Positions 14,101 through 27,774 of a stretch of 64,000 nt of DNA are shown piece by piece. The stretch is from Solenopsis invicta (Eukaryota; Arthropoda; Insecta; Hymenoptera; Formicidae). Both the position numbers and the translations under genes were made by a program. The notes below the pieces were generated by a model. It worked only from the letters and a program-made list of their open reading frames with translations, did not search any database and was not told the DNA's origin. The stretch lies in the NCBI RefSeq assembly GCF_016802725.1, contig NC_052664.1, positions 9,202,016-9,266,015 of the forward strand, read 5' to 3'. Position 1 is the stretch's first letter. Each line of letters begins with the position of its first letter.

Positions 14101-17100
14101 CTTCGATTTTTACCTATTCAAAAAAATGGATCAAAGAACCTGTATCAAATTTTGTGTGAAAAACGAAATTAAGTGCGCGGATGCATTCCGAATGTTGACT
14201 GTAGCATACGGAGAAGCTACCTTGAACCGAAGCAACGTTTATCGGTGGTACAAAATGTTCTCAGAAGGCCGAGAAGATGTGAACGACGAAGAGTGTGCCG
14301 GACGCCCGAGCACTTCAACAACAGACGAAAAAATTAATGAAGTGGAGAAAATGGTATTGGCCAATCGTCGAATCACCGTTAGAGAAGTTGCTGAGGACCT
14401 AAACATATCGATTGGCTCGTGCCATTCGATTTTTATCAATGATTTGGGCATGAGACGGGTCGCCGCGAAATTCGTACCAAAATTGCTCAATTGCGACCAA
14501 AAACAGCATCGCATGAACATTGCTAATGAGATGTTGGACTCTGTCCGCGACGACCCAAATTTGCTCCAGAGGGTCATAACTGGTGACGAATCGTGGGTTT
14601 ATGGTTATGACGTGGAAACCAAAGCTCAATCATCTCAATGGAAGCTGCCGCACGAACCAAGACCGAAAAAAGCGCGCCAAGTTCGGTCGAATGTGAAAGT
14701 TTTGCTGACAGTTTTCTTCGATTGCAGGGGCGTGGTGCATCATGAGTTCTTGCCACAGGGTAGAACGGTCAATAAGGAATATTACCTGCAAGTTATGCGC
14801 AATTTGCGCGAAGCAATCCGCCAGAAACGCCCGGATTTGTGGAAGAACAAAAATTGGCTTTTGCACCACGATAACGCCCCTGCTCACACATCGTTGCTTG
14901 TGCGCGACTTTTTGGCCAAAAACAACACACTAATGATGCCGCAGCCACCGTATTCCCCAGATCTGGCCCCCTGTGACTTTTTCTTGTTCCCTAAACTGAA
15001 GAGGCCCATGAAAGGACGACGTTACGCTACGCTTGACGAGATAAAGACGGCATCGAAGGAGGAGCTGAACAAGATAAAAAAAAATGATTTTTTGAAGTGC
15101 TTCGAAGATTGGAAAAACCGTTGGCACAAGTGTATAATATCTCATGGGGATTACTTTGAAGGGGACAAAATAGATATTCATGAATAAATAAATAATTTTT
15201 GAAAAAACACAAAATTCGCGATACTTTTTGAACATACCTCGTATCTCAGTAATGTTATTTCAACGTTCTGATGTATAGGACTGTATCGAAATATTTTTAT
15301 CCAATCACGCAATTAATGCACAATCTATTGAATAGATGTAATACTCAGCAAAAAATGATAATGGAATTGACGTCGAATTGACATCAAAATGATGATTTCG
15401 ACATCGATTCGACATCAAAGACATTTTGATGTCGATTCGATATTGATTCCATTATCATTTCTCGCTGGGTAAAAAGTTAAAATATAACAATTAAATTTAA
15501 GTAACAACTAAATTCGTTATCATTACAAAGAAAATGTAATGTCGACGTTACAATTATATACAAAAAAAAGTAATAATCGTTATCAAGAAAAAATAATGAA
15601 AATGATAACGGCGTTACTTCTCAACCCTGATATTTTGCAGAATTCTTCCAGAATTGTTGCATATAAAATTGTAAATGGTTAAAACCTTTCTGATAACTTT
15701 TCGCAACAATCGGTGTTGTCGGACTGGAACATCAAGAACATAGCCGAGAAAAACTGTGATAATGACCCCAACTCTATCCAAAGTGCCACAGGCAAAAAAT
15801 TTATTTACTTCAAAGTCAAATGTGTTTTAATAAAATTTGTACTTTAATTTATTTTTATTGGTGCTTTTATTGCTTTTTTTACATTGCAGTGAAAGTATAA
15901 ATTGTAAAAAATAAATGTTCAGATTAATTTAGATTATTAATTTCCTGCACAAAAAATTTAATAAAATTGGGTTTGGGGGCCACTGAGGCCTTCAAAGACT
16001 CGGGGCTCACCGAGAAATTTCTCACTATCTCTCCTATCCAGATCGACCCTGTACTGTACTTATGAGATGCAACTCGAATTCGAATTCAAATTATAATTTG
16101 CACACCTCTAATAGACATATATTATATTGAGATCTAATTATTGTACTCTTTCCATTGCAGAGCTCGAAGAGGTGTAAAATTCTTGGAGACTATAAAACGC
16201 ATAGAGATGCAACCGGCATGTCAAAATCTATCTCTACATTCCTTTCTAATGCTACCGATGCAGCGTATTACAAGGTGTGTACAGTATCAATATTTGTTAT
16301 CAATGGTTATCAAACCATTTTAAGTAAATTCCAATTTATCTGAAGTTTATTTAAATAGTTTATTTGGTAATGTGTAAACCTCTGGTAAAAGTATTGGAAA
16401 GATTCGGATAAAAATTGATTCAGGCGAATAGAAAAAAAAAGGAAAAAGAGACAGAATAAAATATAGTTAGAAAGTTTTTTTTGGATTGTTACCGGATTAT
16501 TCATTCCGATTATAATTCGAGAACGACACGGATTAAGGATTGAAACAAGCCTTGGATTCGTTTAGATTGGACTTACGGATTGAAGATTGAAAACATTATC
16601 AAGATAAGTTTTGAGTTTGTTTGGACTCTTGAATTAAAAAGAATTAAATGACCGTTTCAGATTTATTTGGATAGAACTTGAAGTTGATGTACAGATTGAA
16701 ACATCAAATTTCAATTACAAATTTGTTTCGGTTCAGAACAGATTTCGGAACTGTTTGTAAAACTTTGGAAAAATGTGTATTATTATAAAACCTTATTCGA
16801 AACTTTCAGAAACATTATTAAATTTATATCTCAAAAATACGAATAAGATGTATAAGAATTATTTATGTAATTCTGCGTAGGTTACCCTTATTAGCTGACG
16901 CTATTCTTTCTAAATTATCGATGGGAAATTCGGACAGAATGTCTTGGGAGAAGGTTTTATCAACTTTGAGCAATGTCGTTGCTGAATGCAACGAAGGTGC
17001 GCGAGCTGCTGTTCAAGAAGCCGAAATGGAAACTTTGGCAAGGTATAATATACTATTATTACTTAATATATTCATTTTTTTGTATCACTTGAAATAACTA

Positions 17101-20100
17101 AACATGTATTTATTTAATTATAGGAAACTGGAATATACTTCGAAAATTAAACCAATCATGCTAAGAGGCAAGCAATTAGTTAGAAGTGGATCAGTCGTGC
17201 AATTGTCGACAAAGACGGACACTGAATATAAGCTCACATTCGGAAAAAAGTTCACTAAAACGCCACTTTACCTTCTACTACTTACTGATTATCTTCTAGT
17301 CACAAAATTGAAATCCAAGTAAGATATCATTTAATATAATTGTATTTATTCGTTACATATATAATTGCTTGTTTAAAAAATTATGCAATTTACAATACGT
17401 AATCATATATTTTTTTTAAAAAAGAATGTGCTTTATTCACACCAATTAATTCATGCGGCTAAAACAAAAACAAATTCTTTAAAGATCTTTAAAGATTCAA
17501 CAGTACACACATACAGGACATTACATGCAAAGGACGTTGCCCGGACGTCATCATATCCACGTTGTATAAATATCGCAATGTCTGCGCGACATCCCTTGGA
17601 TAAAGTACTGTGTAGATACAAAGGAAGTTAATACAATTTGAACTTTAAACGCACTAAAAATAGCTGTTTTTTCAGGAAAAAGTAATGAATCAAATAACAA
17701 GTTTTCTTTCTTTATTAAATATAATCTTGCTTATAAAATTATTAACATTATCAACATTATTAAGTTGGTTAGTAATTTAATTTGTGATACTAGAGCACTA
17801 AAGATATAGGTATTCAAAATGCCCTCTTAAAATGAGACACCCTGTATATATTTTATTAATCATTTTCTTGATACATTATATTACTATTATTAAAACATTA
17901 ATAAAAATTGAAATTTCATAACGTCTATAATTATATATTATATAAAATTTAATGCAAAACATAATGTATATATACATTTTTATTTGCGACTAATGTATGC
18001 CGCCAGCGTATAGTACCACGGCGCAGCTGTACGTGCCCTATTTTGCCCCGTGTTCCTAGTGCCCGTTATCCTTGAAGTGTATAAATTTACTTTAATAATA
18101 TAAAACATCACAGAGAATAAATATATTTGTATAAATATTTTATTAAAATATAAAGAAAAGATCATTTCATAACATAAATGTACTTGCGGTAATAAACAAA
18201 AGAATTTTATTATTGTTTACCTAATGCAAATGTATCTTAAAAACTCCAACTCAATTGCGGAAAGCACAATAAATAGAGGAGAAGAGGGTAATATGGTACC
18301 CATTTTCATTTTATTAAATAACTTTGTATATAATTAATATTTTCTATTGAAACTTGAATGATTACATTCATCAGAGTGTTGTTTGACAGATTCTAGACTC
18401 AAAGTAATGAAATATTTATTATTTAGGACGTGATTTATAAAAATCTAATGCACTGCATAATCGGTAAAAGAAAAAAAGTTGTAATATGGCTATCCATAAA
18501 AATAATTTCAAAAAATTAGTTTATTTTATAAGAAACACAGTACCTTTTTACAAAATTATATATTTTTAATTTTTCATTGTTTAGAATTTTCCTGATTTAG
18601 AATTTTCTTGATTTAGAATTTTCCTGCATTCAAAAGCTTTAGAAATACCATTAGAAATTTCATTAAAAATATCATTTTATCCCTGTTTAACATTAAAAAA
18701 CAAACATAAAATGATGTCTCTAATATTTCTAACCACCGCTCTTTAGAATGACAATCGAATTATCGAAGAAATATTTCGATATAAAAATTTCGCTTGAAAA
18801 ACCATATTAACAAAATTTCATGTTATTGTTTTAACTTTGTATAACTCGAAATGTTTACGGCCGAATAAAAAGTTAAATAACAAAAAAACACTCGATTGTA
18901 TGTACCTTCATGTGATAATACACACAAGTTTAAGAATAATAAGGAAGTGTATATAATTAAAAGTTAAAAATGTACCTTGAAAAAGTTTAAAAGTGCTCAA
19001 AAGTAAAAATGCCTTATAACAATTGTCAGTCATTATGTATAAGCATATTAGCATCACTAAAAAAACGGCAGGCTACTAAACAAATAATTCTATAAACAAT
19101 TATTAGAATATGTCACCTAATAACGGAAATAATAGAAGTAGCCGTATTGTCGACAGTAGCCATAATACCCTCTTTTCCTCTATATTAAATAATTTCTAAC
19201 AACTTTATGTTAAAAATAATATAAAAACTGAAAACAGCATATGGTAAGATACATTTAATAATAATTATTGCTTAACATTTCATTACATAGTAGCATCTCT
19301 GTGAAAAGTCGTTGACTATGCCCCATTAAACCCCGTAGGTTTATTATGCCCCAGGTTCCCCTATAATGTACTTTTATTTATATTTAAAATTTTGTTCAAA
19401 TTTATTATGAATAATAGCTCCAACAGCTATTGGGACGGATCATGCTTATTAAAACGCGTCATTACCGTAACATAATAGTATTTGCAAAAATATTCTGAAA
19501 GCAGAAATGCTATAAGAATCGTAAAGAAGATTCTTGAATTTTATCCATGTAAACTTTTTCTTTTCTAAAAGGATTAAAGAGATCAGATAATAAAAAAAAT
19601 GCTGTAAAAATTTTAGCCAAATCGATTGAATAGTTTTTGATATCGCGATAACCGATTTTGAATTACTGTTTCGAAAAAAAAATGCGTTTAGAATATTCTC
19701 TAACAATTGGAACTGCCTTAACTCCTTTACACAACAATTAACCATTAGAAAAAAATAATAAACAATAAATAATTTTTAATACTTTAAAAAAATACTAATA
19801 AACAAAAAGTCAATTTTTCAAAGTTTTTAATCCACTACCTTCTCTTAATCATGTAATTAATATCTTTTCTATATTTCTTCTTTAAAAATACTTTTATTGA
19901 TAAGAACGAAATTTAAAATAAAATACTTTGCAGTGCTCATGACGAATGCTATACCGTCACAGACGCATGCAAACGAAATCTTCTAGCCCTAGAATCAGCT
20001 TCCGAAGAAACGCCATTTGCTGGACGAAATGCTATGATATTGACTTTTCTGGAGAATTATTGCGGTCGCCACATAGAATATATCTTAACGTGTGAGAATA

Positions 20101-23100
20101 ATACAGAACGAGAACGATGGCTGGAGGCTGTCTCACCGCCTAAACGAGGTTTAGTTGGAGAAACATTATATGAATCTTGGGATTGTCCACAAGTGATGGC
20201 CAAATACCCATATTCGCCGAATCAACCAGACGAGTTGTCGTTACAGCCAGGTAATATATTACATGTGATGTACAAGGCTGCATTCAGAAACGTCGCCCAG
20301 GTGCACCCAGATATCATTTTATCGTTGTTTAACATGTGGTGAACAACAAGATTAAAATGATATCTCTGATGTTTCTGAATGCAGTCCATCCGGCGAAAAA
20401 TAATTCATCAAATCATTGTTGAATCGACATCGATTCAATATCGAAATCATCGTTTTAATGCCGATTTAACATTGATTTTATCATCATTTCTCGTTGAACA
20501 GGAGACAAAAAATGTGAAACAGAGACTTGCTGTTTTGGTCACAAAGTCGCCGAAAATATGTCTTTTGCATGTCGTTGCGACGTAACTAAATAATTTGAAT
20601 GTTTCAATTAATTAGCTGTATTTGTTGAATTTTCTTTTGTATTATAATTTATATTTTAAAGGTAAATAATATTTTACTTTTTAAAGAATGATGTTTTTCA
20701 TTTAATATAATTAAATTTAACACGTAATTGTAAAGACGTTACGTAGAATAATGTATTACAGTTGGGCAATACTATCGCGGTATCCGGCTATCCGGTAAAA
20801 ATCACTATCCGATGCATCCCTAATAGTTATTTTCTTAACCATGCAATTATAATCACAAATATCACATACTTTTTTCACCTCCGTGAAGTTGGCACCCGAC
20901 TTTTACAAAATCAAATTTCAAAGTATGTTTCTTGTAGGATTTTGTCTATAGATGATTGTAGTAAATATTATTTTGTTTGTAGTTAAAAAATAAATATATT
21001 ATTGGTTTTTAAAAAACAGTAAGGAATTATTTAATAGCTACATCTAAAATGGCATCAGATTTTAATCTGAAGTCGAATTTGTAGTTGTTTGTAGTTCAAG
21101 AATTTCTGTTTATAGTTTAAAAACGAGTATGTTATTGATCTTTAAAAAATAGTTGGAAGTTATTTTATAGCTGCAGCACAATGACATCACATTTCTATAT
21201 AAAATTGTTTCTAGTTGTTTGTAATACCAAAATTTTTGTATTTAAAAAATATGCTTATAATTGACTTTTAAATAACAGCTAGATATTAATTTATAATAAA
21301 AAAAAATTCCATCATATCGTCATTACAAAGCGTTTATAGTTTGTAGTTTAAGAGTTTTCGTTTGTAGTTGTTTGTAGTTCAAAAATTTTTGTTTGCAGTT
21401 GAAAAATAAATATGTCATCAGTTTATAAAAAAACAACAAGGAATTATTTAATAACTACAGCACAACTGGCATCACACTTCTGTATAAAATTGTTTCCAGT
21501 TATTTGTAGTTCAAAAGGTTTCGTTTGTAGTCGTTTGTAGTTCAACAATTTTTGTTTATTGGGATTTTAACTATGGCCGCCTTAATAAGGTTATTTTACA
21601 TCTGTGTTCATACTACACTCTCATATTTGAGTGTGTAGTGTGAACATAGACGTAAAAAAACCTTATTGAGGCAGTCATATTGGACACGAGTTAAAATCCC
21701 AATAGTTTAAAAATAAATATGTTATCAATATTTAAAAAACAGTTAGGAATTATTTCATAACTACAGCACAAATGACATAACACTTTTATATAAAATTGTT
21801 TGTAGTTATTTGTAGTACTACAATTTTTTTGTTGTTAAAAGTTATGCTTATAATCGACTTTTGAATAACAGCAAAGTATTAATTTATAATCAGAAAAAAT
21901 TACCTTATATTATCATTAAAAATCGTTTGTAATTGTTTGTTAAAAATTTTTTGTTTGTAGTTGTTTGTAGTTTAAAAATTTTTATTTGTAGTTTAAAAAT
22001 AAGTATATTATCAATGTTCAAAGAACAGTTGAATTATTTTTTAACCAGCATAAATGGCATCATACCTTTTTATAAAATCGTTTGTAGTTTAAAAATTTTT
22101 GTTTGTTATTTACAAATAAGTTATCGATTTTTAAAAAACTTTTATACAAACAGATAAATTTAACACCTAGCTATTATTTAAAAGTCTACTATAACCATAT
22201 TTTTTAACTACAAACAAAAATTTTAGTGCTACAAACAACTACAAACAATTTTATATAGAAATGTAATGTCATTTGTACTGCAGTTATAAAATAATTCCCA
22301 ACTGTTTTTTTTTTTAAACCAATAACATCTTATTTTTAAACTATAAACAAAAATTCTTGAACAACAAAGAACTACAAACAATTTCAGATTAAAATCTGAT
22401 GCCATTTGAGATGTAGCTATTAAATTCCTTACTGTTTTTTTAAAACAAATCATATATTTATTTTTTAACTACAAACAAAATAATGTTTACTAAAATCATG
22501 TATAGACAAAATCTTACAAGAAACACATTTTGAAATCTGATTTCGTAAAAGTCGAGTGCCAACTTTACGGAGGTACATTTTTCTCTGCGTATAGTAGTAC
22601 ACAAAACCGTCACTTAGTGGCTGCTATGGCATTTTATTTCTCGTAAGAAAGGAAACACATAAATAGTACACAAGCGGTCATTAATGCCTTCCCTAAAAAG
22701 GTTAGGCGCGTTCCAGCACATGCATCGCATTTAGGTGTTCATTACACATGATTGTTAAGGGGGAACACCAGGGTGACGGCCGAAAAAAAAAGCTATTTTC
22801 GTGAATTTTTTTTTCATTATCTAATAGTTTGTTTAATTTATAAACTATATATGTTAAAAGTACATACTTATATTATGTTACAAAAAAAATTTCATAAAAT
22901 AATATTCATATTTATAATAACTATGGTGATTGATGTGCACCTCGTCTGAAAAAACATGGGTGCACGGGCGCTCGTGCTGCATCTGAACGGGAGCTCTGAA
23001 ATAAATTTTTTAAATTTTGATTTAAAGTATATGAATGTAGTTTTAGTTGCACGTACGGATTTTTTGATAAAATAATTTTTGACAAAATGGCACTGTTTAA

Positions 23101-26100
23101 AAAAAAAGTTTTCGATTTTTCGACAAAAATTCGTTACTTCTTTAATTGTTTTTCAAAAACTAATAATCCGATTGAAAAATCCGTACGTACAACTAAAGAC
23201 AATTTTGTTGTAAACATTCTGTCCAAATTTCAAGTTATTCGGATAAAAATTGGCCGAGATATGAGAGCGCCCAGTTACGAAAACGTGGTTTCGAGAAAAA
23301 CGCGTTTAAAGTTTTACAACTAATTGGTTCATATAAAACGATAAAATTTTGTAACGAACCAAAGTGCGTCCAATCCGGGTGCATATGAAGTGCCTTCTGA
23401 AGCAATAGCTAGTTCTTCGGCTTCGTTTCTGCTTTGCTTTCTTCGCAATCTTTCCTCACGCGTCGCGTTCGGAGGTCTGCAAGTGAAAGCCGTTGATCGT
23501 CCTTGTAGTCGCGAAATTGTGATGCTGACAGTCCAATTCTAATTCCCAGCAGCTCCATTATTTTTAATACATCGGTGTATCCATCATTAAAAATACAAAC
23601 AGCGATGCTTGCAGCGATTTCTACGACTATACCTCCACTTGATTTTGGATCGATGCTCCAAATCATGTTGTTAAAACTCTCATTATTATTTTGAGTAAAA
23701 CCTCCCAAGCATTTTTCAAGTAACCTTTTATCACTCAAATCTTTATAAATGGGAGTGATTGCATCAATGACTACATCAGGAAGCGGTGTTTTGTGTGTAT
23801 AATCGCTTTGTCGTACAGCTTTTGCTCGCTGCCAAGTGCACCAAGAATTTGGCCCCTCCGGGCAATAATCATGTTTCGGATTGTCGTCAGATGAACTCTT
23901 GTGATACAGAGTAGACCAAATTGCTTTATACATTTCATCCACAGAATTTTGATGTCTGCGAATAGCTAGTCCGTAAAAAGTACTTAAATCATCAATTAAT
24001 TTCGCTGTAAGTTTTCCTTTACCTCCTAGTCCTTTATTTTCTTTTTTACATTTACGTAGCCTTGCGCCCATTCTTTTTTGTACGTGGTTAATGCACTCTT
24101 TTTTTGTAACAGGATACGGAACCGAATCGACGATTGCTTTGTAAGTTTTGCTGTCACCGTCTCCAATATAATTTATATATCGAACATTGTGAAGATCTTC
24201 GGATCTTAGAAACATTTCGCGAATTCCATCGACTTCCATTTTTCCAGAGGAGCCTTCATGATTTGCCGTGCATTCATCTGTATGAGATTGTAATCACTCT
24301 TCTACAGTATTGCTTCGTTTTTCCCAAAAAGTGCAGGCTTTACAAAAGGAAGATTTTACACTTATATCGAGCACTTTACTTGTATAATAACCGATCAGAG
24401 ATGAAACGCCGAACAACGAACTAAAGCCCCTTTTTTTCCAGCTTCCGTCACCAGATACTGTAATTTCTGTAGTCTCTTGAACATTTAATGCTTCTGCAGT
24501 TTTCATTTTTTCCTCTTGTGCACTAGATTTTAATGAAATATTACAAATCGATTTTGCAGCAGTGCGAATTTGTTTCACGAGAGAGTCATAGAAGGAACGG
24601 AAGATAGGTCGAGGCAAATCCATTAGTCCGCAAAACTTTTCTGCTCCATTCAATCCGATTCCCAATAACCTCATTGTAAATATAAATCTTTTGTTTATTT
24701 CATATGCATTAGAAATAAGAGGACACGATTCGATGTATTTCGGATCACATTCTTTACATTTGATAACTAATTTAAATCCGAGGCCACGTTTACTTGTTTC
24801 GTGAAATTCTATCTCACTTCCACACGTTTTGCAACACAGAAATCCTGCCATAACGGGAAAAACCGAGAAAAAATTTAAAATTCTATATATGATATTGTTG
24901 GATCAATATCAATATCCTTATCAACGGTTTTCAATTTTTTGGATGACGTGCTTTTGTCGCCTACATTTTGTTCTATTTCAAATCGATTCAGAGGACGTTT
25001 CAATTTTTTGCCGTCTTTAGTTGGTTTCGGATTAGATTGTTTCTTGCCTTTTCGATCCATCTTTAACATAAAATGAATATCTCTAATAAACTAAATAAAT
25101 AACCAAATAACTTTTAGATTTTCAAATCAACGTTTGCTACGAACCTTGCGCCTCGAAGGTTGCCGAAAGACTACTTTTACACGCTTAACGGTCGTCACAA
25201 AAACATATGTACATACTATACAACAGAACTCAAGCACGTAGACAACAAAAGAATACCGGTAAAACTCCCTACAGATAGATCAAGGGGACTGCCGAATCTT
25301 TTCAGGTAGCGCGCGGCCGGTTCTACTAGCGGCATCTGACCAAGTTCTACTCTATGACATATTTACTATAGTTCCGTTACGAATTTCACCATAATATTAT
25401 AGGGACATATTTTTAAGACTCCAAACATCACAAAAATGCAAAAAAAAATCGATTTTTTGAAACCGTCACCGTGGTGTTCCCCCTTAATACTTATAAACAC
25501 AATCAAGTATAAATTAAATCACAACAGTACACATTGATAAGAATCACGGACTTAGGAATAGAGGGACGGTGCATAACCTACCCCACACAGCACAGAATGT
25601 CTTCAGAATATTGCTAGAATATTACATGTAAAATTTGAAATATTTTGCTGAATATCTCAGAGATATTTTGACGACATCATCAGAATGTCTAATGTCCACA
25701 CTTGGCAATATTCTGGAGATATTATGTAATATTCTAAAAATATATGCACAGAATGTCTTCAGAATGTCGCTAAAATATTACATTTGAAATTTGAAATATT
25801 TTGGTGAATATCTCAGAGATATTCTGACGATGTCAGTAGAATGTCTCATGCCTGCCGCAAATTTATTTTAGAACACTAGAAAAAATGTTTATAGTTCTGA
25901 ATGTGTTTTTCGAAATAGGCATTACATATACGGAATGGGGTTTACCTTATACGAATCTTATACTTTTATAATTTTTAATAAGGTAATAAACACACGTATG
26001 ATAGTAACATGATAGCAACTGTTGCCATCGGTTTGCTATCCGCGTTTAACAGCATATTGACGGCATATTGTAAAAATGTAAAATTTTATGTGGAACACTA

Positions 26101-27161
26101 TTCTACACACGTCACATTTAAAAAAAAATGAGAACGAGTATTCGTCTCGAGGTTACAAGTTACAACAAGCAGCTTTTAATTAAGATTCTCACTGAAGTGT
26201 GAGCTGGTGAGTCGGTCGCGATGGCGCCTAGATGTAACGCCTGTGGCCGCATTCCACTCACGAGAAGATCCCCCGCGGCGTGGCCGCCTAATGGTGGCGC
26301 ATGAAATATTCGGAAAGATTTGAAACAAAACGTCTCCAAAATATTAAGAGAATATTGCGAATATAATATTTAAAATAGAATGTCTCTAAAATATTTAATT
26401 CGCAACATTCTGAAACATTTCAAATAGAATGTCGCCAGACTATTTTATATAAAACGTTCGGAATGATTTAAAGCGAAATGTTTCCAAAATATTAAAAGAA
26501 TATTGCGAATGTAATATTTAAAGTAGAATGTCTCAAAAATATTTAATTCGCAACATTCTAAAACATTTCAAATAGAATATCGCCAGACTATTTTATATGA
26601 AACGTTTAGAAAGATTTAAAGCGAAATGTCTCCAGAATATTAAGAGAATATTGCAAATGTAATATTTTAAATTGAATGTTTATAGAATATTTCAAATAAA
26701 ATATCCTATTTGTAATATCTTTACAACAGGCATGGCCCCGTGGGCGCCCATGAAGCATGCGAAGAGGAGAACATGCTCCCTCTTCGCACGGTTGCTTCTT
26801 CCCGTCTTTCCTTCTGACTTTGCGATCCACCTATCCCCTCCATACGACCGCTCTCGGTCCCTACTATGCTACAGTATGTGCACGTGACTCGCGCGTGTGG
26901 AAGGGGAAGCGGAGAAGCTCGAACTATAGTTTGTGGGCCATGCCTGCTTTACAAGTTTACAGAAATATTTCAAATAAGATATTCTGTAAAAAACATTTGA
27001 AATATTTTACAATATTCTGATGATATTCCGTGCTGTGTGGGTACAAAACGCGGCAATTCAAAAGTCAAAACACGGCAATTCAAAATGAAAATATTAATTA
27101 ATACAATTTACATCAATACAATTTATTAGAAAAATGTTGCAAATGCATATTTATCATTCGT

Positions 27162-27212
<51 letters not shown>

Positions 27213-27730
27213 TGAATAGGAATGTATTATCCGTGTACTGTTGTCAGTCATTTGCCCGCTGCAAGCGCCTCAAGGAAACACCCGCGTGTAACAATGAGTC
27301 GCGCCGCCCCTGTTTACCACTTGTATCCGACCCGTCATACGCTAATTCTTCTTATAATTTGAAAAGTAAGCTTTGGATAAATTTTTGCCAAAGGAAAAAT
27401 TGTCTCAGAATTTAATTACGAATATGTAACGAGACTAATGTTATTTTTAATCACCCGGGTCCCCTTTAATCAGGCGGGTAAGACAGCCATTGCTGCTTCT
27501 ACCTTCTCACCGCGCCTCCTGCCGCGGCTGCCTATAGTTTGGCGACGGACGGACGGTCTCTGCGGTGGGTAGGAAAAATAAGCGCTCATTTGACAAACTT
27601 TATTAATTTTTATTTCGATAAGTATTGCGAATAATGAAAAATGATAAAGGACTTTTCTTGTCAGTATGACTTGCTCTATCAACCTACGAGAGAATAAGTT
27701 TTAGTTTTCTGACATCTTATATATAAATTT

Positions 27731-27774
<44 letters not shown>

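Noticed and set aside
14239..15235. Frames antisense to the mariner transposase
   Set aside because: Shadow frames of a well-supported gene; no independent similarity.
21933..22453. Phe/Ile/Ser-rich frames on both strands
   Set aside because: Translations of the TTTGTAGTT repeat units of a foldback element.
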